DNA of 64,000 nucleotides from CAVTHW01 sp963734625 (GCA_963734625.1 CAVTHW010000010.1:8227-72226); one strand, 5' to 3'; numbered from the stretch's first letter, positions 18,632 to 27,193 are shown. Translations and numbers: made by a program. The notes: a model not told the origin generated them from the sequence alone.

Positions 18632-19348
18632 ATGTCCTCCGCACTCCATTCCGCCGTCCTTTGGGCACTTGAAACCCATCCGGCCGAGAGCCTGTTGCCG
18701 GGGCTGCCGCGCGGGGCGATCTCGGAGATCACGGGACCGCAATCCTCCGGGCGCACGGCGCTGATCCATTCGCTGCTCGCCGCCTCCACGGCCGCCGCTG
18801 AAGTAAGCGCCATAGTAGACTGCAACGACTCGTTCGATCCGGCATCGGCGCAAAGGGCGGGTGCCGACCTCGGCAAGCTGCTTTGGGTGCAGTGCGGCGG
18901 ACGCGTGGATCACGCCATGAAAGCGGCGGACCTGATCCTGCACGGCGGCGGCTTCGGCCTGGTGGTTCTGGATCTGTGCGAGGCTCCGGCGGCAACGCTG
19001 CAACGTCTCCCTCTTTCTTACTGGTACCGTTTCCAGCGGGCCGTCGCGAATACGCCCACGGTCCTGGTGGTAGTGGGCAGTCAGCCGAACGCCAAGTCTT
19101 GCGCGGCGCGGCGGCTGGAGATGGGGCGGGGACAGGCGGCCTGGCTGGGACGCGCTCCATTTCAACTGCTCGGGGGCGTCAGGCTGTTGGCCGGCTTGAG
19201 AAAACCGGCGCGCCCCGAACCGGTCTACCTCTGGGCCGGGCCAAGTTTCGAATCAACGAGGATCAGCACCCAGTCGTTGCCTGGGGCGGGCTCGCCGGGC
19301 GGGGTGAACGCTCGGACTCCCGCATTCGGAAGCAGCCCGATGGGCTGA
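18632..19348 (+). CDS. ImuA-like RecA-fold protein
   Basis: 238 residues as read. The Walker-A-like loop GPQSSGRT has Arg in place of the usual Lys, and the following segments (IVDCNDSFDPASAQRAGADL, LLWVQCG, AADLILHGGGFGLVVLDLCEAPA, RFQRAVANTPTVLVVVGSQ) match the acidobacterial ImuA/SulA2-like proteins linked to mutagenic translesion repair. The usual partners imuB and dnaE2 are not beside it. The last 40 residues run antisense through the end of the glycosidase gene and look unnatural, so the true C-terminus may have been lost or shifted. Confidence 0.65.
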   Translation: MSSALHSAVLWALETHPAESLLPGLPRGAISEITGPQSSGRTALIHSLLAASTAAAEVSAIVDCNDSFDPASAQRAGADLGKLLWVQCGGRVDHAMKAADLILHGGGFGLVVLDLCEAPAATLQRLPLSYWYRFQRAVANTPTVLVVVGSQPNAKSCAARRLEMGRGQAAWLGRAPFQLLGGVRLLAGLRKPARPEPVYLWAGPSFESTRISTQSLPGAGSPGGVNARTPAFGSSPMG

Positions 19349-20631
19349 ACGCTACCGTCGCGCGGACTGTACCAGGAGGCTTGGACCTGCGCGCCGGAGA
19401 TCGCGCCCATACGGATCTGAAAGGGACGGCCGGTGTAGGTGTAGGCGAACAAATACGATTTCCCGCGGGTGGCGATGACGTAATCGTAGCGGACGCCGTT
19501 GTCGCCGGCGATCAGGCTCTGATCGGGAACGCGCTCGAAGAAGGGCCGCGACAGTATCAGCCGCTTCAGATACTGCATCTGGCCCGAGCCGGGATCGGCG
19601 ATGGCTTCATACCAGTAATTGCGAACGCCGTAGGCCCCCGCGCTTGCGCCGGGTTTGTGCATCTGCATCACCGCATTGTCGCCATAGGTATGGCCGAAGG
19701 CGCCGGCAAAGACAGACCAGTAAGCGTATCGGCGGGAGTCGGCGGCGGTCCAGTAGGGCTGAGACGGATCGTGCAGTCCCTGCGGGATGTTCTCATACGA
19801 GGGCTCGGCGTCAACGGTCGGCCTGGGCGGAGTCTTGGCGTAGTCGTCAATCACGAAGCGCCAATTGTCCTCCCCCCGGCGCTCAGGCGTATCGTCCTGG
19901 TCATAGCGCCGGTGGCCGGACTGGAACATGTTGAAGTCCAGCCACGGCTCGTTGTGGAACCAGGTGGAGGACTGGGTGCGGCCGAAGGGATGATAGCTGA
20001 GGAGATGACCCGGATCCGCCTGCCTCAGCGTTTGTCCGAGCGCCTTCCACACTTCCGGGTGGTCGTCGCCGCGCACATCGCCGCCGTTGACCCAGAAGAT
20101 GTTGGACTTAGGTTTGTAGCGTTCCGCCAGGAAGCGCGCGAAGGCGGCCACGTTGCCCGGATTGAGCCCGCCGCTCTTGACCACACTGCCCCAGGTGGGA
20201 AGCATGGCGATGTAGATGCCCTTGCGCGCGGCGAGATCGACCACCCAGTCGACGTGGTCCCAGTAGTCGTACTCGCCGGACTTGGACAGGTTGCGGCCGG
20301 GGGTCAGGTTGGGCCGGGTTGGATCGTTGCCGATCAGCGTGGCGCTGCCGTATGCGTTCTGATCCGTGAGGCCGTGGAGGGCCACCGCCTGCACCACGTT
20401 GAAACCCTTGCGGCGGCGATCTTCCAGGTAGCGCTCGGTCTCGGCGCGATCGAGCTTCTGGAACAGCATCCAGGCTGTATCGCCGAGCCAGAAGAAGGGT
20501 GTGCCGTCCTTGTGCTGGAGGAAACGGCCGTTAGCGGAGACGACGATGGGGCCGATCTTCTCCGAGCCGGCGCACCAACCCGGCAGGCACAGAGCGGCTA
20601 GCATGAGAGCAGCGGTGATGAGCTTGGACAT
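19225..20631 (-). CDS. GH140-like (DUF4038) secreted glycoside hydrolase
   Basis: 468 residues. A signal peptide is evident (MSKLITAALMLAALCLPGWCAG). The catalytic DUF4038 domain begins NGRFLQHKDGTPFFWLGDTAWMLFQKL and continues with NVVQAVALHG, WGSVVKSGGLNPGN, FWVNGGDVRGD and DAEPSYENIPQGL. The C-terminal 90 residues (SYLFAYTYTGRPFQIRM ... NDWVLILVD) form the putative collagen-binding domain that normally follows. Characterised GH140 enzymes are apiosidases acting on rhamnogalacturonan II. Start ATG 20631 is preferred over an upstream frame extension. Its end overlaps the ImuA-like frame by 124 bp. Confidence 0.85.
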   Translation of the reverse strand: MSKLITAALMLAALCLPGWCAGSEKIGPIVVSANGRFLQHKDGTPFFWLGDTAWMLFQKLDRAETERYLEDRRRKGFNVVQAVALHGLTDQNAYGSATLIGNDPTRPNLTPGRNLSKSGEYDYWDHVDWVVDLAARKGIYIAMLPTWGSVVKSGGLNPGNVAAFARFLAERYKPKSNIFWVNGGDVRGDDHPEVWKALGQTLRQADPGHLLSYHPFGRTQSSTWFHNEPWLDFNMFQSGHRRYDQDDTPERRGEDNWRFVIDDYAKTPPRPTVDAEPSYENIPQGLHDPSQPYWTAADSRRYAYWSVFAGAFGHTYGDNAVMQMHKPGASAGAYGVRNYWYEAIADPGSGQMQYLKRLILSRPFFERVPDQSLIAGDNGVRYDYVIATRGKSYLFAYTYTGRPFQIRMGAISGAQVQASWYSPRDGSVQPIGLLPNAGVRAFTPPGEPAPGNDWVLILVDSKLGPAQR

Positions 20632-20719
20632 GTTTTTCGCGGCCACCTGCCAGTATACTTCCACTTTGCTCGCCCGCCACGAACTATCCGGCCGGCTGGG
20701 GTGGGGCGCTTGGCGCCTA

Positions 20720-20751
20720 TTGACGTTTATCGTTTAGCGTTATACGATAAA
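20720..20751 (+). promoter_or_regulatory. higBA promoter with overlapping inverted-repeat operator
   Basis: TTGACG at 20720-20725, 17 bp, then TACGAT at 20743-20748 make a good sigma-70 promoter. Within it TTTATCGT (20726-20733) and ACGATAAA (20744-20751) form a perfect 8-bp inverted repeat with a 10-bp spacer, exactly where a HigA-type repressor would bind. Confidence 0.7.
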
Positions 20752-20755
20752 GACG

Positions 20756-20986
20756 GTGATCCGCTCGTTTCGCGACCTGTTCTCAAGGCGGTGGCAAGCG
20801 ATCCAGGGGACGGCACGGCGCAAGCTGTACCAGCTTAATCAGGCCCGGAGCTTGCGGGATCTGGCGCTGCCCGGCAATCAACTGGAGGCGCTCAAAGGAG
20901 ACCGAGCCGGCCGGCACAGCGTCCGGATCAACGACCGAACGAGGAGGTTTCATGCCAAAGCTTCTGCCGCCGATCCATCCGGGTAA
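20756..20986 (+). CDS. higB: HigB-type toxin, C-terminally shortened
   Basis: 76 residues starting at GTG 20756. The N-terminal three quarters match HigB/RelE-like mRNA interferases (IRSFRDLFSRRW, ARRKLYQLNQA, LRDLALPGNQLEALKGDRAGRHSVRIND). A full HigB continues with about 25 residues ending in the usual WRICFRW / VEIVDYH strands; here the frame instead runs into the higA ribosome site and start, and the last residues (RRFHAKASAADPSG) are out-of-family. A deletion has probably removed the end of the toxin, which includes catalytic-core residues, so it is likely inactive. Confidence 0.7.
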   Translation: MIRSFRDLFSRRWQAIQGTARRKLYQLNQARSLRDLALPGNQLEALKGDRAGRHSVRINDRTRRFHAKASAADPSG

Positions 20987-21254
20987 GACGATCCGAGAGG
21001 ACCTGCTCGTGCCGCTCGGCATGAGCGTCAACCAACTCGCCAAGGCGCTGGCCGTGGACGCGACGCGTCTGAACGATATCGTACGCGGACGCCGCGGCAT
21101 CAGCGCCGACACGGCCTTGCGCCTGGCACGGTACTTGGGAAGCAGCGCCGAGTTCTGGATGGGGCTTCAGGCGGATTATGACTTGCGCCTGGCCCGACAC
21201 GAGAAGCTGAAGAAGATCGAGGCCGAGGTCAGACCCAAGGCCAAAGTCGCCTGA
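20952..21254 (+). CDS. higA: HigA-family antitoxin, XRE-type helix-turn-helix
   Basis: 100 residues, intact. PPIHPGKTIREDLLVPLGMSVNQLAKALAVDATRLNDIVRGRRGISADTALRLARYLG is the typical HigA HTH, followed by SAEFWMGLQADYDLRLA. The ATG has an optimal GAGGAGG 5-6 nt upstream. It overlaps the 3' end of the shortened higB. Expected to neutralise HigB and repress the promoter at 20720-20751. Confidence 0.92.
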   Translation: MPKLLPPIHPGKTIREDLLVPLGMSVNQLAKALAVDATRLNDIVRGRRGISADTALRLARYLGSSAEFWMGLQADYDLRLARHEKLKKIEAEVRPKAKVA

Positions 21255-21287
21255 AGGCGCCCACATGGGGGGCCGTCGTACGATCCG

Positions 21288-22013
21288 CTAGCCGCCGAAG
21301 GCTTCCCGGAGGACCGTGTTCAGGCCGAGCAGGGCCTGCTCGCCGTTCCCGGAGAAACTCGAGCCGTGCATGATGGCGAGCGTCTTCGGTTTCAGGCCGG
21401 CCAACTTCTTGAGGATTCCATCGGTCATCGGCGTATAGGGGAGGTAGTCCGCCAGCGGTCCTTTTTGGTACTCGAGAATGGTGGCTCGGCTGCGGGCCAC
21501 GACATCGGAGCTGGTGACCGCCTCCCCGTCGCCGGCATGATGGAACAGGTCCGAGCACAGCAGGGTCCGCTGCGTCTCCTCGAACAGCAGCCCGGCATCC
21601 CAGCCGTGGGGCACGTGTTTGGTGGAGCAAAAACGGAAGCGATATTTTCCGGTGGCCAGCACATCCCCGTCGGCTAAGCCGCGGGAAGGGCGAATCGCAT
21701 AGTCGTCCACACCCACGATGGCGCCGACCTGACTGCAAGCGGCTTGCGCCGCGGGCGCCAGCTCGAGCCAGTGATTGAGCGCGCCGCACTCGTCCGACTC
21801 GAAATGGCTGAAGGCGATCCAACGCAGCTTGGACGGATCCAGCACGCGGCCGACAGCTTCGCGCACCAGAGGGAACATACCGCGAAGTCCCGCATGAAAC
21901 AGCAAAGGTTCATCGTCCCGGATCAAGAAGTGGTTGAACTGCAGTTGAAAATCAGGGACGTACACACAAATGCGATGCACGTCCGGAGCAATCTCATCGA
22001 CTTTTGCAGTCAT
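21288..22013 (-). CDS. MBL-fold hydrolase with ODP-type di-iron site
   Basis: 241 residues, start ATG 22013 with GGGAGG 8 nt upstream. The metallo-beta-lactamase fold carries the flavodiiron/ODP motif SHFESDECGALN (H-x-E-x-D), a later His (STKHVPHGWDAG), Asp (CSDLFHHAGD) and HGSSF, consistent with the oxygen-binding di-iron protein ODP family. There is no flavodoxin domain. It sits 20 bp downstream of the dinB-like gene. A redox or oxygen-sensing role is inferred from the family. Confidence 0.8.
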   Translation of the reverse strand: MTAKVDEIAPDVHRICVYVPDFQLQFNHFLIRDDEPLLFHAGLRGMFPLVREAVGRVLDPSKLRWIAFSHFESDECGALNHWLELAPAAQAACSQVGAIVGVDDYAIRPSRGLADGDVLATGKYRFRFCSTKHVPHGWDAGLLFEETQRTLLCSDLFHHAGDGEAVTSSDVVARSRATILEYQKGPLADYLPYTPMTDGILKKLAGLKPKTLAIMHGSSFSGNGEQALLGLNTVLREAFGG

Positions 22014-22033
22014 GCTACACCTCCCAAAGGCGG

Positions 22034-22622
22034 TTACCGTTTCGGGAATTTCGGATCCGCCTTGATTTCCCGTATCTGTAAAATGTGCCGCTGGTCGTGG
22101 GTCGAGATCAGCAGGAACCACTGGTAGGCATCGCTGCTTTCCCTCTCCACAAAATGGCTGCGCAGGTCCTCATTGGTGGTCCTGGCGTATTCGAGCATCT
22201 CGCGATGCACCTTGAGGAAGATATCCAAACCGGTCTTGACGTCGCGCAATTGCCCTTTCACATCTTCCGAGGGAATTGCGTTTCCGCGCCTGGGTTCGGT
22301 CGATGCCATACCAGAGAATGCCCGCGTCTCTGGCGGGGTCCGGCTGGCCCTTGGGGGGCGCGTTCATCGCCTCCCGAAACTGGCGCCAGTAGATGGGGTC
22401 GGTGATGGAGAGGTGCTCCACCACTTGCAGGATGCTCCAGGCCTGCGGTGAGGGCCGGAACTGGAGTTGAGCGGCAGACAGCCCGGAGACCTCATCGGGC
22501 AGCCAGCTCCCGGTCATTTCCAGGTGCGCGATCAGACGCTCGCGCTCGAGCCGGGTCATGGGCGCAGCCCGCACGGAAGCGATCGCGAACAGGAACGCAA
22601 CGCCGATCAGGATCGGCTTCAT
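22034..22622 (-). CDS. DinB-superfamily protein with signal peptide, frameshifted
   Basis: Starts MKPILIGVAFLFAIASVRAAP, a signal peptide. The four-helix DinB fold follows: RERLIAHLEMTGSWL, LQFRPSPQAWSILQVVEHLSITDPIYWRQF (first metal His), and in the second frame DLRSHFVERESSDAYQWFLLISTHDQRHILQI (the H-x3-H pair). The shift is at about 22300, between GIDRT and the downstream helix. Joined length is about 195 residues. DinB-like proteins are putative metal-dependent thiol transferases. Gene order suggests co-transcription with the ODP-type hydrolase. Confidence 0.75.
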
Positions 22623-22633
22623 ACGCGTCTCGC

Positions 22634-23680
22634 TTACTTACCCACTACCAAAATGGAAAACGAACCCGGCACCATCTGGCCGCGGCCGCCACGCCCTCCG
22701 GCCGGGGCCGGCGTGGGAGGCGGGCCGGTCTCGGCGGCGATCGAGAGGATGTGGTCCGTTTTGCTATCGAGCGTCAGGGTTTTGGCGCTGGCCATGGTCT
22801 GAACGACCTGTTCCGCCACGAAGCTGGTGGGGCTGTTCTCCTTGATGACCGACAGCGTGCCATTGCCCGCCGAGCTGAATGCCTCCATGGTCGCGGGGTT
22901 GAAGACGGCGCCATCGGAGCCGCCGGCCAGGGGCAGAGTGGCGATGATCCTGCCGTCGTCGGCATTGAGCATCACCATCGTTCCCGGCGCAGGGGCGCGG
23001 CAGGCAACGAAAAGAACGCGATTCTTGACGTCGAACGCGAGCCCGGCCGGCGTGTCGCCCTTGTCGCCGAGGCTGTAATGCGCGGTAACCGTCATGGTTT
23101 TCGCATCGATGGCCGCGACGTTGGCCTGGTCTTCAATATCGACATAGATGTGGCCGTTGCCGTCGGTGACTGCTTGTTCCGGCGCTCCGCCAAGATCGAT
23201 TGTGCCAAGCACGGAGCCATCCACCGCGTTGATCACCGTGGCATTCGGCGCGCTGTGACTCCAAACGTAGACTCGCTGATTGAAGGGGTCGAACAGAATG
23301 CCGTCCGGGCTGCCCTGCACGTCAATGGTCTTAATCGTGGCCAGGGTCTTGGTATCCCACATGACGACTGGCTTGCTGCTGGCAAAGCCGTGATTGGACT
23401 TGGGGTCGACCGCGGCTCCACGCGCGCTGGCATTGGCGATTTCGCCCACTGGCGCGAGCGTATCCAGGTCAAAAACCGTGACTCGCGCGCCGGCGCCGCT
23501 GCGCGGAATATAGAGCCGGCGTCCGGCGACATCCGCGTAAACATAGTCGAAACCGCCGTCGCCTCCGACTTTGGCCGTCTTGAGAACTTTGTAAGGTCCA
23601 GCGGTGGGGGCCTGCTGGGCCGCTCCGATGCAAGCCAACGCCGCAATCGCTACTGCAAACGAAAGGCAGAATCGTGGCAC
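22634..23680 (-). CDS. Secreted YVTN/YncE-type beta-propeller protein
   Basis: 348 residues when started at GTG 23680, which has GGAGG 7 nt upstream; a TTG six codons earlier is less likely. The signal peptide (PRFCLSFAVAIAALACIGAAQ) is followed by repeated propeller blades of about 40 residues (YVYADVAGRRLYIPRSG, KTIDVQGSPDGILFDPFNQRVYVWSHS, NGHIYVDIEDQANVAAID). The tail is Gly/Arg-rich (PAGGRGGRGQ). Proteins of this family bind ligands or partner with exported enzymes; no catalytic site is seen. Confidence 0.8.
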   Translation of the reverse strand: MPRFCLSFAVAIAALACIGAAQQAPTAGPYKVLKTAKVGGDGGFDYVYADVAGRRLYIPRSGAGARVTVFDLDTLAPVGEIANASARGAAVDPKSNHGFASSKPVVMWDTKTLATIKTIDVQGSPDGILFDPFNQRVYVWSHSAPNATVINAVDGSVLGTIDLGGAPEQAVTDGNGHIYVDIEDQANVAAIDAKTMTVTAHYSLGDKGDTPAGLAFDVKNRVLFVACRAPAPGTMVMLNADDGRIIATLPLAGGSDGAVFNPATMEAFSSAGNGTLSVIKENSPTSFVAEQVVQTMASAKTLTLDSKTDHILSIAAETGPPPTPAPAGGRGGRGQMVPGSFSILVVGK

Positions 23681-24109
23681 AAAGTACCTCCGATACAATT
23701 ATAAGGGCGGTCGGGCGGCCTCAGTCCCAGAGATTTCACGCCAAGGCGCAAAGACGCAAAGGAAAATTGGTCGTTTTTCATGGGGTTATAGATGGCTTCG
23801 TTCGGTAAATCTTGGGGGTGGTGAAGAGGGTTCAAGCAGCTTCCAGGAATGCACGGCTCCGCAAGAACGTACTGCCAGGTTTGTGAGTAGTCGGGCTTCG
23901 CCCGGAGCGCCACCGCCGGCGGATTCTGTCGGCGGGTCTGGCGACCTGCTCCACGGCCGGCGAATCACCGCGGTCCGCGAAGATTCAATGTAGTGATTGA
24001 TCTGGCCGGGGGTGACGAACCAGAGATGTTGACTGAGAGAGCATTTGACCAGGCGGCTGGGTGTATACTGAACACGACCCGGAGTCCGAAATGGAGATTC
24101 CGGATAATC
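23681..24109. other. Repeat-rich intergenic region
   Basis: No gene can be supported in these 429 bp. The stretch holds a short heptad-type repeat at 23737-23762 (CGCCAAGG / CGCAAAGA units), a small hairpin around 23891-23906, and REP-like copy A at 23913-23985. A TATACT sequence at 24064-24069 upstream of the isomerase gene could be a -10 element. Confidence 0.55.
23913..23985 (+). repeat. REP-like repeat, copy A
   Basis: About 73 bp nearly identical to 25100-25191 in the same orientation; copy B carries an 18-bp insert after the first GC-rich hairpin (GCCGGCGGA...TCTGTCGGCGGG). Both contain the shared block TGGCGACCTGCTCCACGG and end CCGCGGTCCGCGAAGATT. The two copies bracket the isomerase gene at 24110-25087. 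Confidence 0.75.
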
Positions 24110-25087
24110 ATGTTCCAATCCATGCCTGCTCACAACGGCGGCCGTAGCCGGCGTGATTTCCTCTACCTGGCCGGGACCATCGCGGCCGGGACCACTTGCG
24201 GGCAAGGTCTGGTAAAGGCCGTGGAGCCTGAGTCCCCGCAGATCGGCATCCTGCTCGCCACCACGTTCACCACGGGGACGCTCGAAGCGCGGCTGGATGC
24301 GGCCAGGGCCTGTGGGCTCGCCTGTGTGCAGATGAGCATGGTATGCGCCAATCTGCCGGAGATGCCCGATCAGATTCCTCCGGAACTGCCCGGGAGGATC
24401 CGCCGCGAAGCGGCGGCTCGCGGGATCGCAATTGCCAGCGTGACGGGCACCTTCAACATGAGTCACCCGGATGCGGAGCACCGCCGGACGGGGTTGCGGC
24501 GGCTACGGGTCCTGGCCGAGGCGTGCCCGCAGATGGGCACATCCTCAATTCATGTGTGCACCGGCACGCGTGACCCGAACAGCATGTGGCGGCGTCATCC
24601 GGACAACGATTCGCCGCAGTCGTGGCGGGACATGGCCGCTTGTATGCGCGAGGCGACCGACATCGCCCGGCAGGCGAACGTTGTCCTGGCCTTCGAGCCC
24701 GAAATGAGCAACGTGGTCGATTCAGCCCGGAAAGCCCGGCGCCTTCTGGATGAGATAGGCTCCCCCCACCTGAAAGTCACGATGGACCCTGCGAATATCT
24801 TCCACGCGGGTGAACTGCCCCGCATGAAGGAGATGCTCGACGAGGCTTTTGCACTCGTGGGCAAGGACATCGTGCTGGCTCACGCCAAGGATCTCGACCA
24901 CGACGGAGACGCGGGTCACAAAGCCGCAGGCCAGGGCGTGCTCGACTACGACCGGTACCTGGGCTTGTTACGCACCTATGACTTCAAAGGGCCGCTCCTG
25001 CTCCACGGATTGAGCAGAGAACAGGTGCCGGGCTGCGTGGCTTTCCTGCGCGCGAAGCTGGCCTCGTCACTCCACAGCGCGGCATAG
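24110..25087 (+). CDS. Tat-exported sugar phosphate isomerase/epimerase-like TIM barrel
   Basis: 325 residues from ATG 24110 (or 321 from 24122). A twin-arginine signal is clear (RSRRDFLYLAGTIAAG). The remainder is an AP-endonuclease-2/xylose-isomerase-like barrel: GTLEARLDAARACGLACVQMSM, SSIHVCTGTRD, VVLAFEPEMSN (metal Glu), LKVTMDPANIFHAG (metal Asp region), VLAHAKDLDHDGD and a terminal Glu/His site. The fold suits ketose/aldose epimerisation of a sugar in the periplasm; the substrate is unknown. It is bracketed by REP-like repeats and has no operon partner. Confidence 0.8.
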   Translation: MFQSMPAHNGGRSRRDFLYLAGTIAAGTTCGQGLVKAVEPESPQIGILLATTFTTGTLEARLDAARACGLACVQMSMVCANLPEMPDQIPPELPGRIRREAAARGIAIASVTGTFNMSHPDAEHRRTGLRRLRVLAEACPQMGTSSIHVCTGTRDPNSMWRRHPDNDSPQSWRDMAACMREATDIARQANVVLAFEPEMSNVVDSARKARRLLDEIGSPHLKVTMDPANIFHAGELPRMKEMLDEAFALVGKDIVLAHAKDLDHDGDAGHKAAGQGVLDYDRYLGLLRTYDFKGPLLLHGLSREQVPGCVAFLRAKLASSLHSAA

Positions 25088-25099
25088 CCGCAATCAAAC

Positions 25100-25191
25100 C
25101 CGCCGGCGGAATCTGTCGGCGGGACCGCCGACATGGCAGGTTTGGCGACCTGCTCCACGGCCGGCGATTCACACCGCGGTCCGCGAAGATT
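25100..25191 (+). repeat. REP-like repeat, copy B
   Basis: Second copy of the repeat at 23913-23985, in the same orientation, starting 13 bp after the isomerase stop. The first 31 bp can fold as a hairpin (CCCGCCG with CGGCGGG). It lies between the convergent isomerase and permease genes and could stabilise or end either transcript. Confidence 0.75.
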
Positions 25192-25229
25192 TGCAGAGCT
25201 ACCTGACCGGCGGGAGCTTCTCGCAGGGG

Positions 25230-26225
25230 TCAGAGGGTGGCCAGCCCGATGAGAACCAGGCCGGCCGCGTAGCCGGCGAACATCAGCGCGACCAGGGGCA
25301 TTGTAGCCTTGGGCGCTGATTGGAATTCCTTCCAGACAAACACGCCCCAAATTGCGGCGACGAGCGTTGCCCCCTGGCCGAGTGCGTAGGAAATGGCCGG
25401 ACCTGCCACGCCCGATGCGACTACGTTCAGGCCGAGCGCAAGCATCCAGATCATCCCCCCTGCCAGTCCCAGGGAATGCAGTCTCGCGCTACCGCGGAAA
25501 TAGTCGGCATACCTGAGCCTGGCCGTGCGCATGAAGATTGTGTTCACGATGAAGTTGCTCAAGAGAAGTCCCGCGCCGAACAGGACCAGCGCCGTGTAGG
25601 GCGTCAATTGGCCGGCCTCGATTGCGCCGCTGCGGAAGTCGGGTGAGATGGACTTCACCAGTTGCGGATAGAAGAAACCCATCAGACATCCCGCCACAAT
25701 CGCGAACACCACGCCTCGCCTCCAGCTTCCACCCGAAGGTCTCGGCAGCTTGCTATAAGCGAGGGCCGATACGATCATCGCCAAGACGACCAGCGCGACG
25801 CCCAGAAACAGCAGCCCCGGGTTGCCTTTGGGCGCCTGGACATAGCTGGCGACCGTGCCGATGACCAGCGCCAGACCGACCCCCAAAGGGAAGGCCACCG
25901 ACATGCCGGCCTCATCAATCGCCACGACCAGCAAGATATTGGAGATGTTGAAGAGCACCCCGCTCAAGAAGGCGCGCGTCAGCGGGCCGGCGCCGGCTTG
26001 TGACAGGTTTTCAGGCGCAGCCATGCCGGTGGGGCCAAGGGTGCCCAGCGTGAGCATGAACAGCACGCCGCACAAGAATACGCCGATGGCGTAGTCCCAG
26101 TAGTAGAGAGGAAACTCCCACTTCTGGCTGCCCGCCAGCTTCTGGGTGTTGGCCCAGGAGCCCCAGCCGAGCATCGTCACAACGCAGAACAGAATCGCCA
26201 GTCCAAGGTTGTCGACAACGAACAT
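25230..26225 (-). CDS. GRP/ureide-permease-like sugar transporter of the DMT superfamily
   Basis: 331 residues with ten hydrophobic segments. The N-terminus LGLAILFCVVTMLGWGSWANTQKL and the motif EFPLYYWDYAIGVFL are typical of the glucose/ribose porter (GRP, RbsU-like) and ureide permease group in the drug/metabolite transporter superfamily. It is the last gene of a minus-strand operon after ribokinase (26 bp gap) and the ADP-ribosylglycohydrolase, which makes ribose or a nucleoside the most likely cargo. Confidence 0.75.
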   Translation of the reverse strand: MFVVDNLGLAILFCVVTMLGWGSWANTQKLAGSQKWEFPLYYWDYAIGVFLCGVLFMLTLGTLGPTGMAAPENLSQAGAGPLTRAFLSGVLFNISNILLVVAIDEAGMSVAFPLGVGLALVIGTVASYVQAPKGNPGLLFLGVALVVLAMIVSALAYSKLPRPSGGSWRRGVVFAIVAGCLMGFFYPQLVKSISPDFRSGAIEAGQLTPYTALVLFGAGLLLSNFIVNTIFMRTARLRYADYFRGSARLHSLGLAGGMIWMLALGLNVVASGVAGPAISYALGQGATLVAAIWGVFVWKEFQSAPKATMPLVALMFAGYAAGLVLIGLATL

Positions 26226-26251
26226 GCGAACTCCTCACCAGTGCCAGGTTG

Positions 26252-27193
26252 TCACGGGAAGGACCCGCGCGCAACCAGATGTTCGACTTCCCCCCGCTCC
26301 GGGACCGACGTCTGGGCCCCGGCGCGGGTAACGGAAATGGCCGCGGCGGCATTGGAAAAGCGCAGCGCGGCGGGCACGGGGGCGCCCTCCGCCAGCGCAA
26401 CGGCAAACGCTCCGTTGAACACGTCGCCAGCCGCCGTCGTGTCCACGGCGGTGACACGAAACGCCTCGGCAGGCTCCCCAGACGTACCATCCGACCACAG
26501 CGACCCGAGGCTGCCGAGCTTCATCACCACCGCCCGGGGTCCTAACTGGATTAGCCGTCCGGCGGCGGCGGCGGCTTGGTTGAAATCCCGGACCTCGTTG
26601 TGAGGATCATTCAGCACACAGGCGGCTTCGGTCTGATTGGGCGTAAGCACGCCGACCGCCGCCAGCAACCCTGCGGGAAGCGGCCGCGCGGGCGCCGGAT
26701 CCAGGATCGCGATTGCCCCCCTGTTCAAGGCATGCTTGAAGGCGGCCTCCACCGTCTCGATCGGAATTTCAAGCTGCGCCAGCAGTATGTCCCCTGCGGT
26801 AAGATCCTCCAGCCGCGACAGAGCCGTGCCCGGATCAAGAGTCGCGTTCGCGCCCGGCGAGATCACGATTGAGTTCTCGCCGTCTGGCAGGACGTAGATG
26901 CAAGCGCACCCTGTCGGGCGCTCCGAAACGCCGACGCGGCTCACGTCCACCCCGGCCTCGCGCAGGCTGGCCAGCAGTTTCGGTCCGAAGGGATCGGCGC
27001 CAACCTGTCCGATCATGAACACGCGGCCGCCCAACCTCGCCGCCGCGCATGCCTGGTTGGCGCCCTTGCCTCCAGGGAACAGCGCGAGATCGCTCCCACT
27101 TAGCGTTTCGCCTTCACGCGGAAGACGGCCAACCGCGATCACCAGGTCCATGTTCGCGCTGCCAAGCACAAAGATTCGTCGTTGATTCAACAT
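26252..27193 (-). CDS. rbsK: Ribokinase (PfkB family)
   Basis: 313 residues. Phosphorylates ribose to ribose 5-phosphate. FVLGSANMDLVIAV and FPGGKGANQACAAARLGG (PfkB signature 1, with the sugar-binding GGKGAN) are at the N-terminus; VDTTAAGDVFNGAFAVALAEG near residue 250 is signature 2 with the catalytic Asp. The NQTEAACV motif is also characteristic of ribokinase. Gap to the upstream ADP-ribosylglycohydrolase gene is 15 bp. Confidence 0.9.
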   Translation of the reverse strand: MLNQRRIFVLGSANMDLVIAVGRLPREGETLSGSDLALFPGGKGANQACAAARLGGRVFMIGQVGADPFGPKLLASLREAGVDVSRVGVSERPTGCACIYVLPDGENSIVISPGANATLDPGTALSRLEDLTAGDILLAQLEIPIETVEAAFKHALNRGAIAILDPAPARPLPAGLLAAVGVLTPNQTEAACVLNDPHNEVRDFNQAAAAAGRLIQLGPRAVVMKLGSLGSLWSDGTSGEPAEAFRVTAVDTTAAGDVFNGAFAVALAEGAPVPAALRFSNAAAAISVTRAGAQTSVPERGEVEHLVARGSFP

